Notes: generated by a model from the sequence alone, not told the origin. DNA of 64,000 bases from Paenibacillus lycopersici (GCF_010119935.1 NZ_CP048209.1:2917001-2981000); one strand, 5' to 3'; positions 25,484-34,366 are shown, counted from the first letter of the stretch. Program-made: numbers and translations.

Positions 25484-26431
25484 ATGGGAAACGACTGCCT
25501 CTCGGAAGAAGAGAACCTGCTGGGCCGGATTGCGATCTTGAAGGATTGCCTAGCGCTTGTCCACCTGGACAAAGGCTATTCCGGAGACAGGAAATATATC
25601 GCATTCGACGGCGATAATCGTCCGCGATACATCTTGCGCACGTATGCCATCGGGCAGGCCGAGGGGAAGCGGAACGAATTCGAATGCATGCGGCTTGCGG
25701 CCTCTCACGGCGTGAAGGGCTCCTTGCCCGTCGGGATCGGCGCGCTTCCCGAGCTTGGACTCGGGTATATGGTCGTTACGTATATCGAAGGCGACGAGGC
25801 TTCCGAGGCGCTTCCGCTTCTGAGCGGCCAAGCCCAGTTCGATGTCGGCGTCCAAGCCGGCGAACAATTGCTGAAGATCAACCGGATCGGGTGCCCGGTC
25901 GAAATGGCTTCCTGGCAGGAACGAATGACGGCCAAGCATATGCGCTACCGGACGGCGTACGCAAGCTGCGGCGTATCGATCGGACGGGAAGAGAAGCTGC
26001 TTGCTTTCATCGACGCGCATCTCCCTCTGATGAAGGGACGGCCGAACCGGCTGCAGCATGACGACTTCCATGTTGCCAACCTGATCGTGAAGGACGGCTC
26101 GCTGGCGGGCGTCATCGATTTCAACCGCTGCGATTGGGGCGATCCCGTTCACGAGTTCGTGAAGACCGGCTTCTTCAGCGCGCCGGTCAGCGTTCCGTTC
26201 GCGATCGGCCAAATCCGCGGATACCATGGCCATACGGAGCCGAATGCGGATTTCTGGCGGCTGTATGCGCTCTATCTCGGCATGACCATGATTTCCTCCG
26301 TCGTATGGACGCTTAAGGCGGTGCCCGATGAAATCGACGACATGCTGTTCCGGATCGGCCGGGTTCTCGATGACCACGACGGATTCGGGCGAACCGTGCC
26401 GAAATGGTACGATACGTCATTTTACCCTTGA
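25484..26431 (+). CDS. Aminoglycoside phosphotransferase (APH)-family kinase
   Basis: A 315-residue APH/choline-kinase-fold protein. The catalytic loop LQHDDFHVANLIV carries the Asp and Asn of the Brenner motif, and GVIDFNRCDWGDP carries the metal-binding Asp. The N-terminal lobe contains the expected nucleotide-binding Lys region (DRKYIAF). Such proteins often phosphorylate small alcohols rather than antibiotics, and no substrate is implied here. The start follows AAAGGAG. The stop codon overlaps the -35 box of the metG promoter. Confidence 0.87.
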   Translation: MGNDCLSEEENLLGRIAILKDCLALVHLDKGYSGDRKYIAFDGDNRPRYILRTYAIGQAEGKRNEFECMRLAASHGVKGSLPVGIGALPELGLGYMVVTYIEGDEASEALPLLSGQAQFDVGVQAGEQLLKINRIGCPVEMASWQERMTAKHMRYRTAYASCGVSIGREEKLLAFIDAHLPLMKGRPNRLQHDDFHVANLIVKDGSLAGVIDFNRCDWGDPVHEFVKTGFFSAPVSVPFAIGQIRGYHGHTEPNADFWRLYALYLGMTMISSVVWTLKAVPDEIDDMLFRIGRVLDDHDGFGRTVPKWYDTSFYP

Positions 26432-26456
26432 CTTTGTTCGTCGCATTCACTATGAT
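26428..26456 (+). promoter_or_regulatory. Sigma-A promoter of the T-box/metG unit
   Basis: TTGACT (26428-26433) and TATGAT (26451-26456) are 17 bases apart. The -35 box overlaps the stop codon of the preceding kinase gene. Confidence 0.75.
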
Positions 26457-26479
26457 TTGGAATAATTGGAATATTCAAA

Positions 26480-26761
26480 AAGCGATGAAGAGAAAGAGTA
26501 CCCAGGCGAATCTTTCACCAGAGAGCCCCGTCAGCTGAGAAGGGGCAAAGGCGAACCTGGCGAACATGGTCTCCGAGCTGCGCATCGAAGCCGCTTGCGG
26601 CCGTAGGCTGCGCCGGGTCCCGCACCCGTTACCGTGCTAGGGTATAACCGCGCCATGATTGGCGTGCCGTACCTGAAGAGGAGCATGCCGCGAGGCATGA
26701 TCGAACATTGGGTGGTACCGCGCGAGCACAGCTCTCGTCCCTAAGGGATGAGGGCTTTTTT
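26480..26761 (+). promoter_or_regulatory. T-box leader with methionine (AUG) specifier
   Basis: The leader begins with the canonical agcgatgaagagaaagagta stem I base (26481-26500). It contains a specifier-loop sequence GAAC followed by ATG (26566-26568), the T-box TGGGTGGTACCGCG (26709-26722) that pairs with the uncharged tRNA acceptor end, and a terminator (gctctcgtccct / agggatgagggc, then T6). The AUG specifier agrees with the downstream methionyl-tRNA synthetase. Uncharged tRNA-Met would stabilise the antiterminator and switch the gene on. Confidence 0.95.
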
Positions 26762-26860
26762 GCGTTCGCGCGTAGCTGTGCGCAAGCCTGACCGCATTCC
26801 ATCATTCCATTAGGCCGAAGTCGGCAGACGACGCGAAGTTTAAGAAGGAGGCAAACGAAA

Positions 26861-28501
26861 ATGACGATTTTGATCGGCGGCGCTTGGCCGTACGCGAACG
26901 GTTCGCTCCATCTCGGACGGCTTGCAAGCCTGCTGCCCGGCGATGTGTTGGCGCGGTATTTCCGTCTGAAAGGCGAAGAGGTATTATACGTCTCGGGGAG
27001 CGACTGCCATGGAACGCCGGTCGCCGTTCAGGCGGCGCTGGAAGGCGTCGAGCCGGGCGACATCGCCGGCCGCTACCATGCGGAGTTCGCCGCGTGCTTC
27101 GAGCAGCTCGGATTCACGTACGACTTGTATACGCGAACGGATCAGCGGTTCCACCACGGCGTCGTCCGGCAGTTGTTTCTGGACCTGCTGGAGAACGGCT
27201 GGTTGTATGCGAGAACGAGCCTGCAGGCGTATTGCGAGACGGATAAGCGATTTCTGCCCGACCGGTATGTCGAAGGGACTTGTCCGGTATGCGGGAGCCG
27301 CGCGCGGGGCGACCAGTGCGACGCATGTTCGACGCTGCTCGACCCTTCCGATCTGACGGACAGAAGCTGCAAGCTGTGCGGCAGCCCGCCCGTCGAGCGG
27401 GCAACGGAGCATTATTATTTGGCGCTAAGCCGGTTCCAGACGGCTTTGGCCGGCTATGCCGCGTCGCATGCGAAGGACTGGAAGGATAACGCGGTCCAGC
27501 TGACGAAGCGCTACCTCGAGGAAGGCCTCCAGGATCGGGCCGTGACGCGCGATCTGGACTGGGGCGTCGATGTGCCGCTTCAGGGCTTCGAGGACAAGAA
27601 AATCTATGTCTGGATCGAGGCGGTCAGCGGCTACTTGTCGGCAAGCAAGCAGTGGAGCGCCCAAACGGGCAGCCGTTGGGAACCGTTCTGGCTGGACGGA
27701 CAGGGCGACATCACGGCGTATTACGTGCATGGCAAAGACAACATTCCGTACCATACGCTCGTCTGGCCCGCATTGCTGATCGGCGCGGGCGGACTTCATC
27801 TGCCGGACCGGATCGTCTCGAGCGAATACATGACGCTGGAAGGCAGGAAGTTCTCGACGAGCAACAATTGGGCCGTCTGGGTTCCCGATGTGCTCAGCCG
27901 CTACCAGCCCGATTCCATCCGCTACTTCCTGATCGCGAACGGACCCGAGAAGCGGGATACGGATTTCTCGTGGCGGGCGTTCATTCACAGCCATAACGGC
28001 GAGCTGCTCGGGGCGTTCGGCAATTTCGTCAACCGGACGCTCGCTTTCATCGACAAGTCGTTCGACGGCATCGTGCCCGAAGGCGAATTGAGCGAGGAAT
28101 GGAGGACAGCGGTCAGTTCGCTCTACGAATCCTCGGGGAGCTTGATCGAACAGGGACGGCTGAAGGAGGCGCTCGAGCTGATCTTCGAATTCGTCCGAAG
28201 CGCCAACAAGTATTATGACGAGCAGCAGCCATGGGCGCAGATCAAGCTCGACAAAGCCGCAAGCGGCAGAACGCTCCACGCGTGCACGCAGCTGATCGTC
28301 AATCTGTCCCGTCTGCTGCATCCGTTCGTCCCGTTCGCCTGCGAGCGGATCGGCAGCTTTCTGTCGCTTGACCGGCCGGCTTGGGAATCGGCTTACGTAC
28401 CGGCAGGCAGAAGAATCGAAGGGCTGTCGCTGTTGTTCGAGCGGATCGACGCGAGTCGGATCGATGAAGAAGCGAAGCGGTTGGAGCAGCAGCGTCGATA
28501 A
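26861..28501 (+). CDS. metG: Methionine--tRNA ligase (short, T-box controlled)
   Basis: Class I synthetase charging tRNA-Met. The HIGH-type motif is HLGR (17-20). The zinc region shows four Cys pairs, CPVC, CDAC, and a Cys at SCKLC, meaning the two-knuckle insertion. The KMSKS loop reads KFSTS (330-334). At 546 residues it lacks the C-terminal EMAPII-like tRNA-binding domain found in the ~660-residue Bacillus MetS, so it may be a second, MetRS1/2-variant type alongside a housekeeping copy elsewhere. GGAGG lies 8 bases before the ATG. Expression is tied to the T-box leader upstream. Confidence 0.94.
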   Translation: MTILIGGAWPYANGSLHLGRLASLLPGDVLARYFRLKGEEVLYVSGSDCHGTPVAVQAALEGVEPGDIAGRYHAEFAACFEQLGFTYDLYTRTDQRFHHGVVRQLFLDLLENGWLYARTSLQAYCETDKRFLPDRYVEGTCPVCGSRARGDQCDACSTLLDPSDLTDRSCKLCGSPPVERATEHYYLALSRFQTALAGYAASHAKDWKDNAVQLTKRYLEEGLQDRAVTRDLDWGVDVPLQGFEDKKIYVWIEAVSGYLSASKQWSAQTGSRWEPFWLDGQGDITAYYVHGKDNIPYHTLVWPALLIGAGGLHLPDRIVSSEYMTLEGRKFSTSNNWAVWVPDVLSRYQPDSIRYFLIANGPEKRDTDFSWRAFIHSHNGELLGAFGNFVNRTLAFIDKSFDGIVPEGELSEEWRTAVSSLYESSGSLIEQGRLKEALELIFEFVRSANKYYDEQQPWAQIKLDKAASGRTLHACTQLIVNLSRLLHPFVPFACERIGSFLSLDRPAWESAYVPAGRRIEGLSLLFERIDASRIDEEAKRLEQQRR

Positions 28502-28649
28502 GAGGGATCGGGCGCGTAATTGCCAGCATAACGCGGTACGCCGCGAAGCCGGCATCGCACGCATGATCCGATGTGTTACAATATATGGATACGAATGAAG
28601 GATACGAACGGCGCCTGCCCGACACGCGCTGAGACGAGGAGGTCAATCG

Positions 28650-29402
28650 ATGTCTGCTGATCATGCGAATCGCAGAACGGCCGTCGTAACCGGCGCATCC
28701 CGGGGGATCGGCGAAGCGCTGGCCGCCGCGCTGCTCGCCCGGAACTATCGGGTATACGGGATTTCGCGTTCCGATTCCGGCAAATTATCCGGCCATACGG
28801 GCTATTCGGCCATCGCCTGCGATTTGTCGGACGCCGCCCGGACCGAAGCCATGGCCGACCGGTTGTTCCGCGAATTGTCGGCTGCCGGCGGCGGCGAGCT
28901 GCTGCTGATTAACAACGCCGCGATGCTCGAACCGCTGGGCCCGGTCGAATCGCTTGGCGCGGCGGATATGTCGCTGCATATGCATGCTTCGCTGATCGCG
29001 CCGATGACGCTATGCGGCGCTTTCATCCGGCATACGCAGCAGCTGCCGATCGCGAAGCGGATCGTGAACGTGACGTCGGGACTCGCGATTCATTCCGCGC
29101 CGGCCATGAGCCCGTACTGCAGCAGCAAAGCGGCGCTGAACATGCTGACGCGCTGCATCGCCGACGAACAGCGGGAACGGCCGCATCCGATACTGGCGTA
29201 TGCGCTGGATCCCGGCATGGCCGAAACGCGGATGCAGGCCACCGCAAGAAACCGGGATAAGGCGGATTTTCCGCTGCAAAATTTCTTCAGGGAAAGTCAT
29301 GAGCAGGGAAGGCTGCGGACGCCCGAGCACGTCGCCGCCGAGACGCTGCGCCTGCTTGCGGACGTTCGTCCGGGAGCCGCGGGCACAGTGCTTCACGTGT
29401 AG
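28650..29402 (+). CDS. Short-chain dehydrogenase/reductase (YueD/benzil-reductase-like)
   Basis: A 250-residue SDR with the NAD(P) motif TGASRGIGEA, the NNAA strand (LLINNAAMLEP), the catalytic Ser in NVTSG, and Tyr-x3-Lys in YCSSKAALN. The basic residue pattern after the first strand (SR) suggests NADPH. The overall order resembles Bacillus YueD, a benzil/carbonyl reductase, but the substrate is inferred. AGGAGGT precedes the ATG. The HssR-like box and a response-regulator gene follow directly. Confidence 0.88.
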   Translation: MSADHANRRTAVVTGASRGIGEALAAALLARNYRVYGISRSDSGKLSGHTGYSAIACDLSDAARTEAMADRLFRELSAAGGGELLLINNAAMLEPLGPVESLGAADMSLHMHASLIAPMTLCGAFIRHTQQLPIAKRIVNVTSGLAIHSAPAMSPYCSSKAALNMLTRCIADEQRERPHPILAYALDPGMAETRMQATARNRDKADFPLQNFFRESHEQGRLRTPEHVAAETLRLLADVRPGAAGTVLHV

Positions 29403-29429
29403 ACCCGTGTCATGGAGAGTCTGCCGGTT

Positions 29430-29449
29430 GTTCATATTCCGTTCATGCA
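29430..29449 (+). promoter_or_regulatory. HssR-like direct repeat upstream of the response regulator
   Basis: The sequence reads GTTCATATT, then CC, then GTTCATGCA. The published HssR binding site is a GTTCATATT direct repeat with a 2-base spacer. The first half matches perfectly and the second 6 of 9. The 11-base spacing is right for an OmpR/PhoB-type dimer. It lies about 64 bases before the response-regulator start. It also overlaps an inverted repeat ccggttg/caaccgg (29424-29454), which could be a hairpin after the SDR gene. Confidence 0.6.
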
Positions 29450-29512
29450 ACCGGTCTACAGTGTTGTCAACAAGACTCGCGGAAGCGGGACAATCGACTT
29501 GAGGTGGAGACG

Positions 29513-30187
29513 ATGGCAGTAACGAAAATTCTGGTCGTGGACGACGATCCCCATATTCGCGAGCTGGTGCGGCTGTTTCTAACGCGCGAAGGCTTCGACA
29601 TCGTGGAGGCGGAGGATGGCGAGGATGCGCTTGAAGCGCTCGAGCAGACGCAGGTGCAGCTCGTCATCCTCGACGTGATGATGCCGAACATGGACGGCTG
29701 GGAGCTGTGCCGGGAGCTGCGGCGCGACACGGAGCTGCCGGTGCTCATGTTGACGGCCAAAGGCGAGACGAGCCAGAAAATCAAAGGGTTCGAGCTGGGG
29801 GCGGACGATTACCTCGTCAAGCCGTTCGAGCCGCTGGAGCTTGTCGCCCGGGTGCGCGCCCTGCTCAAGCGATACCGGATCGCGACGTCGCAAAGCGTCC
29901 AGGTCGGCGGCGTGCAGCTGAGTAAGGAGACGTACGCGGTAACGCTGGACGGCGAAGCGATGACGCTGCCGATGAAGGAATTCGAGCTGCTCTTCAAGCT
30001 GGCGAGCTACCCGGGCAAAACCTTCTCGCGCGAGCAGCTGATCGAGCAGCTGTGGGGGTTCGATTACGAAGGAGACGAGCGTACCGTCGACGTGCATATC
30101 AAGCGGCTGCGCGAGAAGTTTCCCGAGGATCGGAGCCGGTTCCGCATCCAGACGATCCGCGGTCTCGGCTACCGATTGGAGGTTTGA
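29513..30187 (+). CDS. OmpR-family response regulator, HssR-like
   Basis: A 224-residue regulator with an N-terminal receiver domain (VVDDDPHIRELV, phospho-acceptor Asp in VILDVMMPNMDG, Lys in DDYLVKPFE) and a C-terminal winged helix. The DNA-binding half contains MTLPMKEFELLF and WGFDYEGDERTVDVHIKRLR (key part DYEGDERTVDVHIKRLR), very like staphylococcal HssR, the haem-sensing regulator. The HssR-type repeat upstream supports this and suggests autoregulation. No hrtAB haem exporter is present in the window, so the target is elsewhere or different. GAGGTGGAG precedes the ATG at 29513. The kinase gene begins 3 bases after its stop. Confidence 0.88.
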   Translation: MAVTKILVVDDDPHIRELVRLFLTREGFDIVEAEDGEDALEALEQTQVQLVILDVMMPNMDGWELCRELRRDTELPVLMLTAKGETSQKIKGFELGADDYLVKPFEPLELVARVRALLKRYRIATSQSVQVGGVQLSKETYAVTLDGEAMTLPMKEFELLFKLASYPGKTFSREQLIEQLWGFDYEGDERTVDVHIKRLREKFPEDRSRFRIQTIRGLGYRLEV

Positions 30188-30190
30188 CGC

Positions 30191-31879
30191 GTGGAGGAGC
30201 GAAACAAGCCTGATCCGAACAAGCCGCCGAACGATCGGCCGCCCGAGAATCGGCCATTCGGCAACATGCCGCTTGAGAATGAACCATTCAAGAATAAAGC
30301 ATTCAAGAATAGACCGGTCAAGAATAAGCCATTCAAGAATCGGCCGCTCAAGAACAGGCCGCTTCAAAACAAGCCGTTCCAGAGGCGGTCGGCGGACGAT
30401 GAAACATTGAAGGCCGGACGCGGCCGGAAGCGCAGCAAGTCCCCTTCCAAGAAGCCGACGCCACTCATGCAGACGCTCAAAATCATCGCCGGCATTCTCA
30501 TGATGAACGTGCTGACCTACTTCTGCTTCTCCGTGGCGTTCACGGTCATCGGCGTCGTGAACGAGAAGCATGGGCATGCGGCGGTAACGGAGCAGCTGCT
30601 GCGGGACGGCCATTCGATCGCGGCAGCCGCCGACGGCAAAACGAACGCGGCCGGATTTGTGCCGATGCTCGTCGCATTCGCGGATTCGCATAATTACACG
30701 ATCACCTACGGCAAGGAGAACAGCACCAGTATCTTTAACGCGTCCGAAGCCGACAGTTCCAAGCAAGCGAGCCAAATCAAGCCCGAGGACTGGCAGCGCG
30801 TCATGTCCGGGTCCGAAGTCAAGCATGTCTATCGGAAATACCCGTTCTCCCAAGGAACGGCGGTTGCGGGCGTGCCCGTCACGGTCGGAGGCGAACGGTA
30901 CGGATTATTCCTGGAAGCGAAGGCGCCCGGCTTGTACCAGAACTTCTGGCACCAGGTGATGATCGTGTTCTGCGGCTTCCTGCTCATGTTCATCCTTATG
31001 CTGGTGATCGGCCGGCCGTGGCGGGAACGCGGCGGCATCTACGTCTATATTTCGGCCATCCGCAGAATGTCGAAGGGCGATTTCACGGTCATGATCGACA
31101 AAGCCGAACAGATGCCGGGGCATTACGGCGAACTCGCGACGAGCATCAACGACATGGCCGCGGAGCTGAGCCAGCTGGAACAAATGCGGCAAGCGTTCAT
31201 CTCCAACGTGTCGCATGAAATCCAATCGCCGCTCACGTCGATCCGCGGATTCGCGCGGGCGCTCCAGCAGGAGGGGCTTGACGACCAGCAGCGCCATCAT
31301 TATGCCGGCATCATCGAAGCCGAGAGCGTGCGGCTGTCCAAGCTGAGCGACAATCTCATGAAGCTGACGACGCTGGAAGCGGATCAGCAGAAGCTGCATC
31401 CGAAGCCGTTCCGGCTGGACCAGCAGGTGCGCGCCATGATTCTTGCCTGCGAGCCGATTTGGACGGAGAAAAACATACTGATGGACGTCAACCTTGACGA
31501 GCGCGTCCTGTTGAACGGCGACGAGGAGCTGCTGTCCCAGGTGTGGATGAACCTGCTGACGAACAGCTTGAAGTTCACGGGCGAAGGCGGGACGGTGTCG
31601 GTGGAATTGAAGCCGGCCGCGGACGGCGCCGTCGTCTGCATATCGGACAACGGCATCGGGATCGCCGAGGAGGATCTGCCGCATATCTTCGAACGGTTCT
31701 TCAAGGCGGATAAGTCGCGGAGCCGCCGCGAGAAAGGAAGCGGAAGCGGGCTTGGGCTGTCCATCGTGAAGGTCATCGTCGACCTGCACGGCGGCACCGT
31801 AACCGCGAGCAGCAAGCTCGGCGTCGGAACGACATTCACGATCACGCTGCCGAACTTGCCGATGAAGCAGGAGCAATAG
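30191..31879 (+). CDS. Sensor histidine kinase, HssS-like, with pentapeptide-repeat N-terminus
   Basis: A 562-residue membrane histidine kinase, partner of the regulator just upstream. In order it has a charged cytoplasmic tail with 12 pentapeptide units (residues 6-65), a basic stretch (70-90), membrane helix 1 (about 92-115), an extracytoplasmic sensor, membrane helix 2 (about 255-275), HAMP, the HisKA box NVSHEIQSPLTSIRG with the phospho-His, the N box LLTNSLKF, and ATP motifs DNGIGIAEEDLP and GSGSGLGLSIVK. GTG 30191 is supported by GGAGGT six bases upstream; the next Met, near residue 91, has no ribosome site, so the repeat tail is probably translated. Such a tail is unusual in this family. 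Confidence 0.9.
   Translation: MEERNKPDPNKPPNDRPPENRPFGNMPLENEPFKNKAFKNRPVKNKPFKNRPLKNRPLQNKPFQRRSADDETLKAGRGRKRSKSPSKKPTPLMQTLKIIAGILMMNVLTYFCFSVAFTVIGVVNEKHGHAAVTEQLLRDGHSIAAAADGKTNAAGFVPMLVAFADSHNYTITYGKENSTSIFNASEADSSKQASQIKPEDWQRVMSGSEVKHVYRKYPFSQGTAVAGVPVTVGGERYGLFLEAKAPGLYQNFWHQVMIVFCGFLLMFILMLVIGRPWRERGGIYVYISAIRRMSKGDFTVMIDKAEQMPGHYGELATSINDMAAELSQLEQMRQAFISNVSHEIQSPLTSIRGFARALQQEGLDDQQRHHYAGIIEAESVRLSKLSDNLMKLTTLEADQQKLHPKPFRLDQQVRAMILACEPIWTEKNILMDVNLDERVLLNGDEELLSQVWMNLLTNSLKFTGEGGTVSVELKPAADGAVVCISDNGIGIAEEDLPHIFERFFKADKSRSRREKGSGSGLGLSIVKVIVDLHGGTVTASSKLGVGTTFTITLPNLPMKQEQ
30206..30385 (+). repeat. Twelve 15-bp units encoding a (K/R)P-x-x-N pentapeptide repeat
   Basis: Units read KPDPN, KPPND, RPPEN, RPFGN, MPLEN, EPFKN, KAFKN, RPVKN, KPFKN, RPLKN, RPLQN and KPFQR. 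The codons for the same residues vary between units (cca/ccg, aat/aac, cgg/agg/aga), so the repeat is held at protein level more than at DNA level. Confidence 0.9.
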
Positions 31880-31924
31880 CGAGGAAGACCGGCCCGTCCG
31901 GAAATGACCGGCGGTATGCGGCAC

Positions 31925-33199
31925 CTATTGCATGAAGCCGGCGGCTGTTATTTCGTCCAGCCGAATGCGGCGAATCCCGTTGCGCCAAGGCGCCTCCGCG
32001 AACGCGCCGTCCAGATGGTAGCCGCGAATCGCGTCCGTGTCCTTGAGCAAGCTGCCGGTCAAGATGCATGCCGCGGTCTCGTCGCGATGAATCGTGCCGG
32101 CGAGCACGAGCTTGCGCAGTCCCGCCGCCGCCGCGGCCGAAGCGGGCTCGCAGCCGATGCCGCTGCGGTCGACGCATGCTTTGGCCGCCATGATTTCCGC
32201 ATCGCTGACGGCAACCGTTACGCCATTCGTCCGATGAACCGTATCCAGCGCCTTACGCCAGCTGGGCGGATGCCCGATATTGAGCGCGCTCGCCGCGGTT
32301 CGCGGCGAAGGCTCCGGGATCAGCGTATCGGACGAGGCGGCGACCATCCGGTGGAACGGACTGGCGCCTTCGGCCTGCACGACGGCGACGCGGGGCATGG
32401 CGGCGATGAATCCGAGCGCATGCAGCTCGCGAAGTCCCTTGCCGAGCGCCGAAGCGTTGCTGAGCGCGCCGCCGGGCAGGACGATCCAATCCGGCAGCGT
32501 CCAATCCAAGTCCTGGGCGAGCTCGAAGACGATGCTCTTCTGGCCCTCGATGCGCAGCGGATTGATCGAATTGCAGATATGCATGCCGTTCTCCTCCGCA
32601 TGTTCATCCAGCCAGCGAATGCCGTCGTCGTACGTGCCGGGGAACGCGGCGACCTGCGCGCCGTAAGCGAGCGTCTGCAGCACCTTGTTCAATGAGACGC
32701 CCTCGTCCGGCACGAGCACATGCGCTTGAACGCCGGCCGCTGCGGCATACATCGAGAGCGAGGATGAGGTGTTGCCTGTCGATGTACAGGCGAATCGCTT
32801 GTAACCGAGGCTTAAGCCATGGGAGACGGCGGCCGTCATGCCGTTATCCTTGAACGATCCGCTTGGATTCTCGCTTTGCGCCTTCAGCCACAGCCGTCTG
32901 ACGCCGGCGAATTCGCGTACGCATTCGGGAGCATATAGACCGGTATTGCCCTCGTTCCTCGTTACGATGAACGAATCCGGCAGCTCTGGCGCAATTAACT
33001 CCTTGTACCGCCAGACCCCGCCGGCGCCAGCGGTATGCCGCTCGCCGAGCCGGCGCCGGAACGTATCCTTCAGCCGCTCCGCATCCACGGCCTCGAATCG
33101 ATGTCTGATTTCCAGCAATCCGCCGCAGCGGCAAGCATACCGCATCGGCTTCGCGTCGAGCGGGACAACCGCGCCGCACGCTATACATGCTGCTTCCAT
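31925..33199 (-). CDS. thrC: Threonine synthase
   Basis: A PLP enzyme that converts O-phosphohomoserine to threonine. The N-terminus has a zinc-ribbon-like Cys set (CIAC, then CRC), followed by the PLP lysine Lys117 in NPSGSFKDNG and the phosphate-binding STGNTSSSLSMYAA loop. The length of 424 residues fits the long-form, ThrC-like class. The ATG at 33199 is chosen because AGGAGG lies 9 bases upstream; an open frame to 33220 would start inside that ribosome site. It is transcribed away from a LysR regulator across an AT-rich region, and no other threonine-pathway gene is near. Confidence 0.9.
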   Translation of the reverse strand: MEAACIACGAVVPLDAKPMRYACRCGGLLEIRHRFEAVDAERLKDTFRRRLGERHTAGAGGVWRYKELIAPELPDSFIVTRNEGNTGLYAPECVREFAGVRRLWLKAQSENPSGSFKDNGMTAAVSHGLSLGYKRFACTSTGNTSSSLSMYAAAAGVQAHVLVPDEGVSLNKVLQTLAYGAQVAAFPGTYDDGIRWLDEHAEENGMHICNSINPLRIEGQKSIVFELAQDLDWTLPDWIVLPGGALSNASALGKGLRELHALGFIAAMPRVAVVQAEGASPFHRMVAASSDTLIPEPSPRTAASALNIGHPPSWRKALDTVHRTNGVTVAVSDAEIMAAKACVDRSGIGCEPASAAAAAGLRKLVLAGTIHRDETAACILTGSLLKDTDAIRGYHLDGAFAEAPWRNGIRRIRLDEITAAGFMQ

Positions 33200-33367
33200 A
33201 GAACCCATCCTCCTGAACAACGGTTAAGCCGGGGTACGGCAAACAAGCAGCATGCGCTTGGCAGGCAGCGTGCATGCGTACCTCTCGGCTTTAGCCGTTT
33301 TTTAATGTTTGTTCGCTTGTGAGGGGCCCCTCTTGCAACTACAATAAATAAAAATCTTTAATAATAC

Positions 33368-33389
33368 CAATATTAATTTTTTGATATTG
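33368..33389. promoter_or_regulatory. Candidate LysR operator in the thrC-LysR intergenic region
   Basis: An interrupted palindrome CAATAT-N10-ATATTG with 8 of 11 positions symmetric lies in a strongly AT-rich stretch between the divergent thrC and LysR genes. This fits the usual autoregulatory LysR arrangement (T-N11-A type sites). No binding evidence is available. Confidence 0.4.
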
Positions 33390-33472
33390 TATAATAAATT
33401 ATTATGAGTGGGACGCGCCCGACGACGATACAGCCATGACGGCGGCCGGCGCGAGCGGAGGAAGTTGCGAGG

Positions 33473-34366
33473 ATGAATTTATACGGATTGATCGTGTTTC
33501 ATCATGTGGCGGCGACCGGAAGCGTGACGAAGGCGGCCGAGGCGCTGCGGATCAGCCAGCCGGCCGTGACGGCTCATGTCCGGAATATGGCCGCCGAGCT
33601 CGGGGTTACGCTGCTGGCGCCGAAGGGAAGGGGCATTCTGCTTACGGAAGCGGGAGAACGGCTGGCGGCGCATGCCGCGCGGCTGTTCTCGCTGCAAGAA
33701 GCAATCAAGCGCGACATGGGAGGATACGTCTCGGGCGAAGCCGGCGAGCTGCGGCTTGCGGCCACTTCGCTGCCGGCGAATTTCCTGCTTCCGGTCCGGC
33801 TCGCGTCCTATCGCGCCGCTTATCCGAGGGTGGCGATCGCCATGCGGACGGTTAATGCGGACGGCGCCTTGCAGGCGCTGCTGCGCTATGAAGCCGATGC
33901 GGCCATCGTCGGCGGCGGCGTGCCCGAGCAGCCGGGCTTGATGCGCCGGCTGCTGATCGAGGACGAGCTCTGGTTCGTCGCGGCGCGCGGCCATGCGCTC
34001 GCAGGCAAGCGCGTGCCGTTCCTCGCCCTCATGAACGAACCATTCGTCGTGCGCGAGCCCGGTAGCGCGGCAAGGGAGCAGCTATTGTCCCTATGCCGCA
34101 TTAACGGCGCGCCGCCGCCGGCGGCCGCTCTTCAAGTGAGCGGCGTCCACGAATCGCTCCACGCGGCGGCCTCCGGGCTCGGCGTTACCTTCGTTTCGTC
34201 GATGGAGGCGAGCGCGGCGGTCGGGCGGGGCGAGCTTGTTCGGCTGCAGGTCGAAGGCGTCGAACAGCGCAACCCCATACTGCTGTTTACGCGGGCGGAC
34301 GAGGCGCTTCCTCCCGCAGCCGCGCATTTCGTCGATTTGCTGGCCGGCGCTGGTATTACGTCCTAG
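33473..34366 (+). CDS. LysR-family transcriptional regulator
   Basis: A 297-residue LTTR. The N-terminal winged helix runs from MNLYGLIVFHHVAATGSVTKAAEALRISQPAVT (key part AAEALRISQPAVTAHV), then a linker helix, then the substrate-binding domain starting at GELRLAATSLPANFLLP. The effector is unknown. It diverges from thrC, so it may control that gene and itself. GGAGGAAG and GCGAGG precede the ATG. Confidence 0.9.
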   Translation: MNLYGLIVFHHVAATGSVTKAAEALRISQPAVTAHVRNMAAELGVTLLAPKGRGILLTEAGERLAAHAARLFSLQEAIKRDMGGYVSGEAGELRLAATSLPANFLLPVRLASYRAAYPRVAIAMRTVNADGALQALLRYEADAAIVGGGVPEQPGLMRRLLIEDELWFVAARGHALAGKRVPFLALMNEPFVVREPGSAAREQLLSLCRINGAPPPAAALQVSGVHESLHAAASGLGVTFVSSMEASAAVGRGELVRLQVEGVEQRNPILLFTRADEALPPAAAHFVDLLAGAGITS

